From positions 1-23,177 of IMG/VR virus record IMGVR_UViG_3300037963_001074: a DNA stretch of 23,177 bases, one strand, 5' to 3'. Position 1 is the first letter of the stretch. Every line of letters starts with the position of its first letter. Shown one piece after another: positions 23,173 through 23,177 of this stretch. This stretch comes from a virus. A program made the translations under genes and the position numbers. Below the pieces are notes generated by a model, which did not search any database, was not told where the DNA came from, and saw only the letters and a list, made by a program, of their open reading frames with translations.

Positions 23173-23177
23173 GCCCC

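Noticed and set aside
1-23177. tRNA genes, CRISPR arrays, insertion sequences, integrase or attachment sites
   Set aside because: The window is almost fully covered by phage virion genes; no cloverleaf, regularly spaced repeats, transposase or integrase was seen.

Overview
The window is the late structural (virion) module of a tailed double-stranded DNA phage, AT-rich throughout. It is most likely a marine phage with T7-like short-tailed (podovirus-type) virion genes. The P22/HK97-fold major capsid protein, the acidic scaffold, the gp11-like tail adaptor, the propeller-like tail nozzle candidate, the repeat-built fibres and the giant ejection-type protein all resemble families I know from uncultured marine phages and phages of marine Alphaproteobacteria. 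The host cannot be read from this sequence. I see no terminase, portal, polymerase, integrase, endolysin, tRNA, CRISPR array or insertion sequence.

Almost everything (23172 down to 420) lies on the minus strand and is transcribed right to left. It is tightly packed, with gaps of 0-24 bp, stop/start overlaps and good Shine-Dalgarno sites. In order of transcription: a 589-residue structural protein (possibly cut by the right edge), scaffold, a 238-bp regulatory gap, major capsid protein, a 178-residue probable head decoration protein, a hairpin, tail adaptor (tail tubular A-like), tail nozzle-like protein, a 1182-residue repeat-rich fibre, a 73-residue DUF6447-like protein, a second 671-residue tail/fibre protein, a tail-assembly-chaperone-like protein, an 84-residue membrane protein, a 1111-residue low-complexity and coiled-coil protein, three unknown small to medium proteins, and a 1228-residue probable internal virion/ejection protein.

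At the left end two small overlapping genes run the other way (4-388). The first carries a ribosome-modulation-factor-like motif; the second probably starts at TTG. They converge on the late operon, and one bidirectional hairpin terminator (about 391-421) serves both units.

The most informative non-coding stretch is the gap before the capsid gene. It holds a near-consensus sigma-70-type promoter, a perfect 8-bp dyad overlapping that promoter, a 10-bp direct repeat 38 bp apart, a second dyad, and a 31-codon open frame that starts almost at the predicted transcript start. Within proteins, the main points are a 54-residue domain carried by two adjacent tail genes (30 of 54 identical), an 11-residue hydrophobic periodicity in the 1111-residue protein (six Phe at exact 11-residue spacing), three ISIxxV-like motifs at the N-terminus of the 1228-residue protein, and an internal duplication in the 671-residue protein. 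I found no clearly new self-contained system such as a defence island or retroelement; the novelty is in virion protein architecture and in control of the capsid gene.
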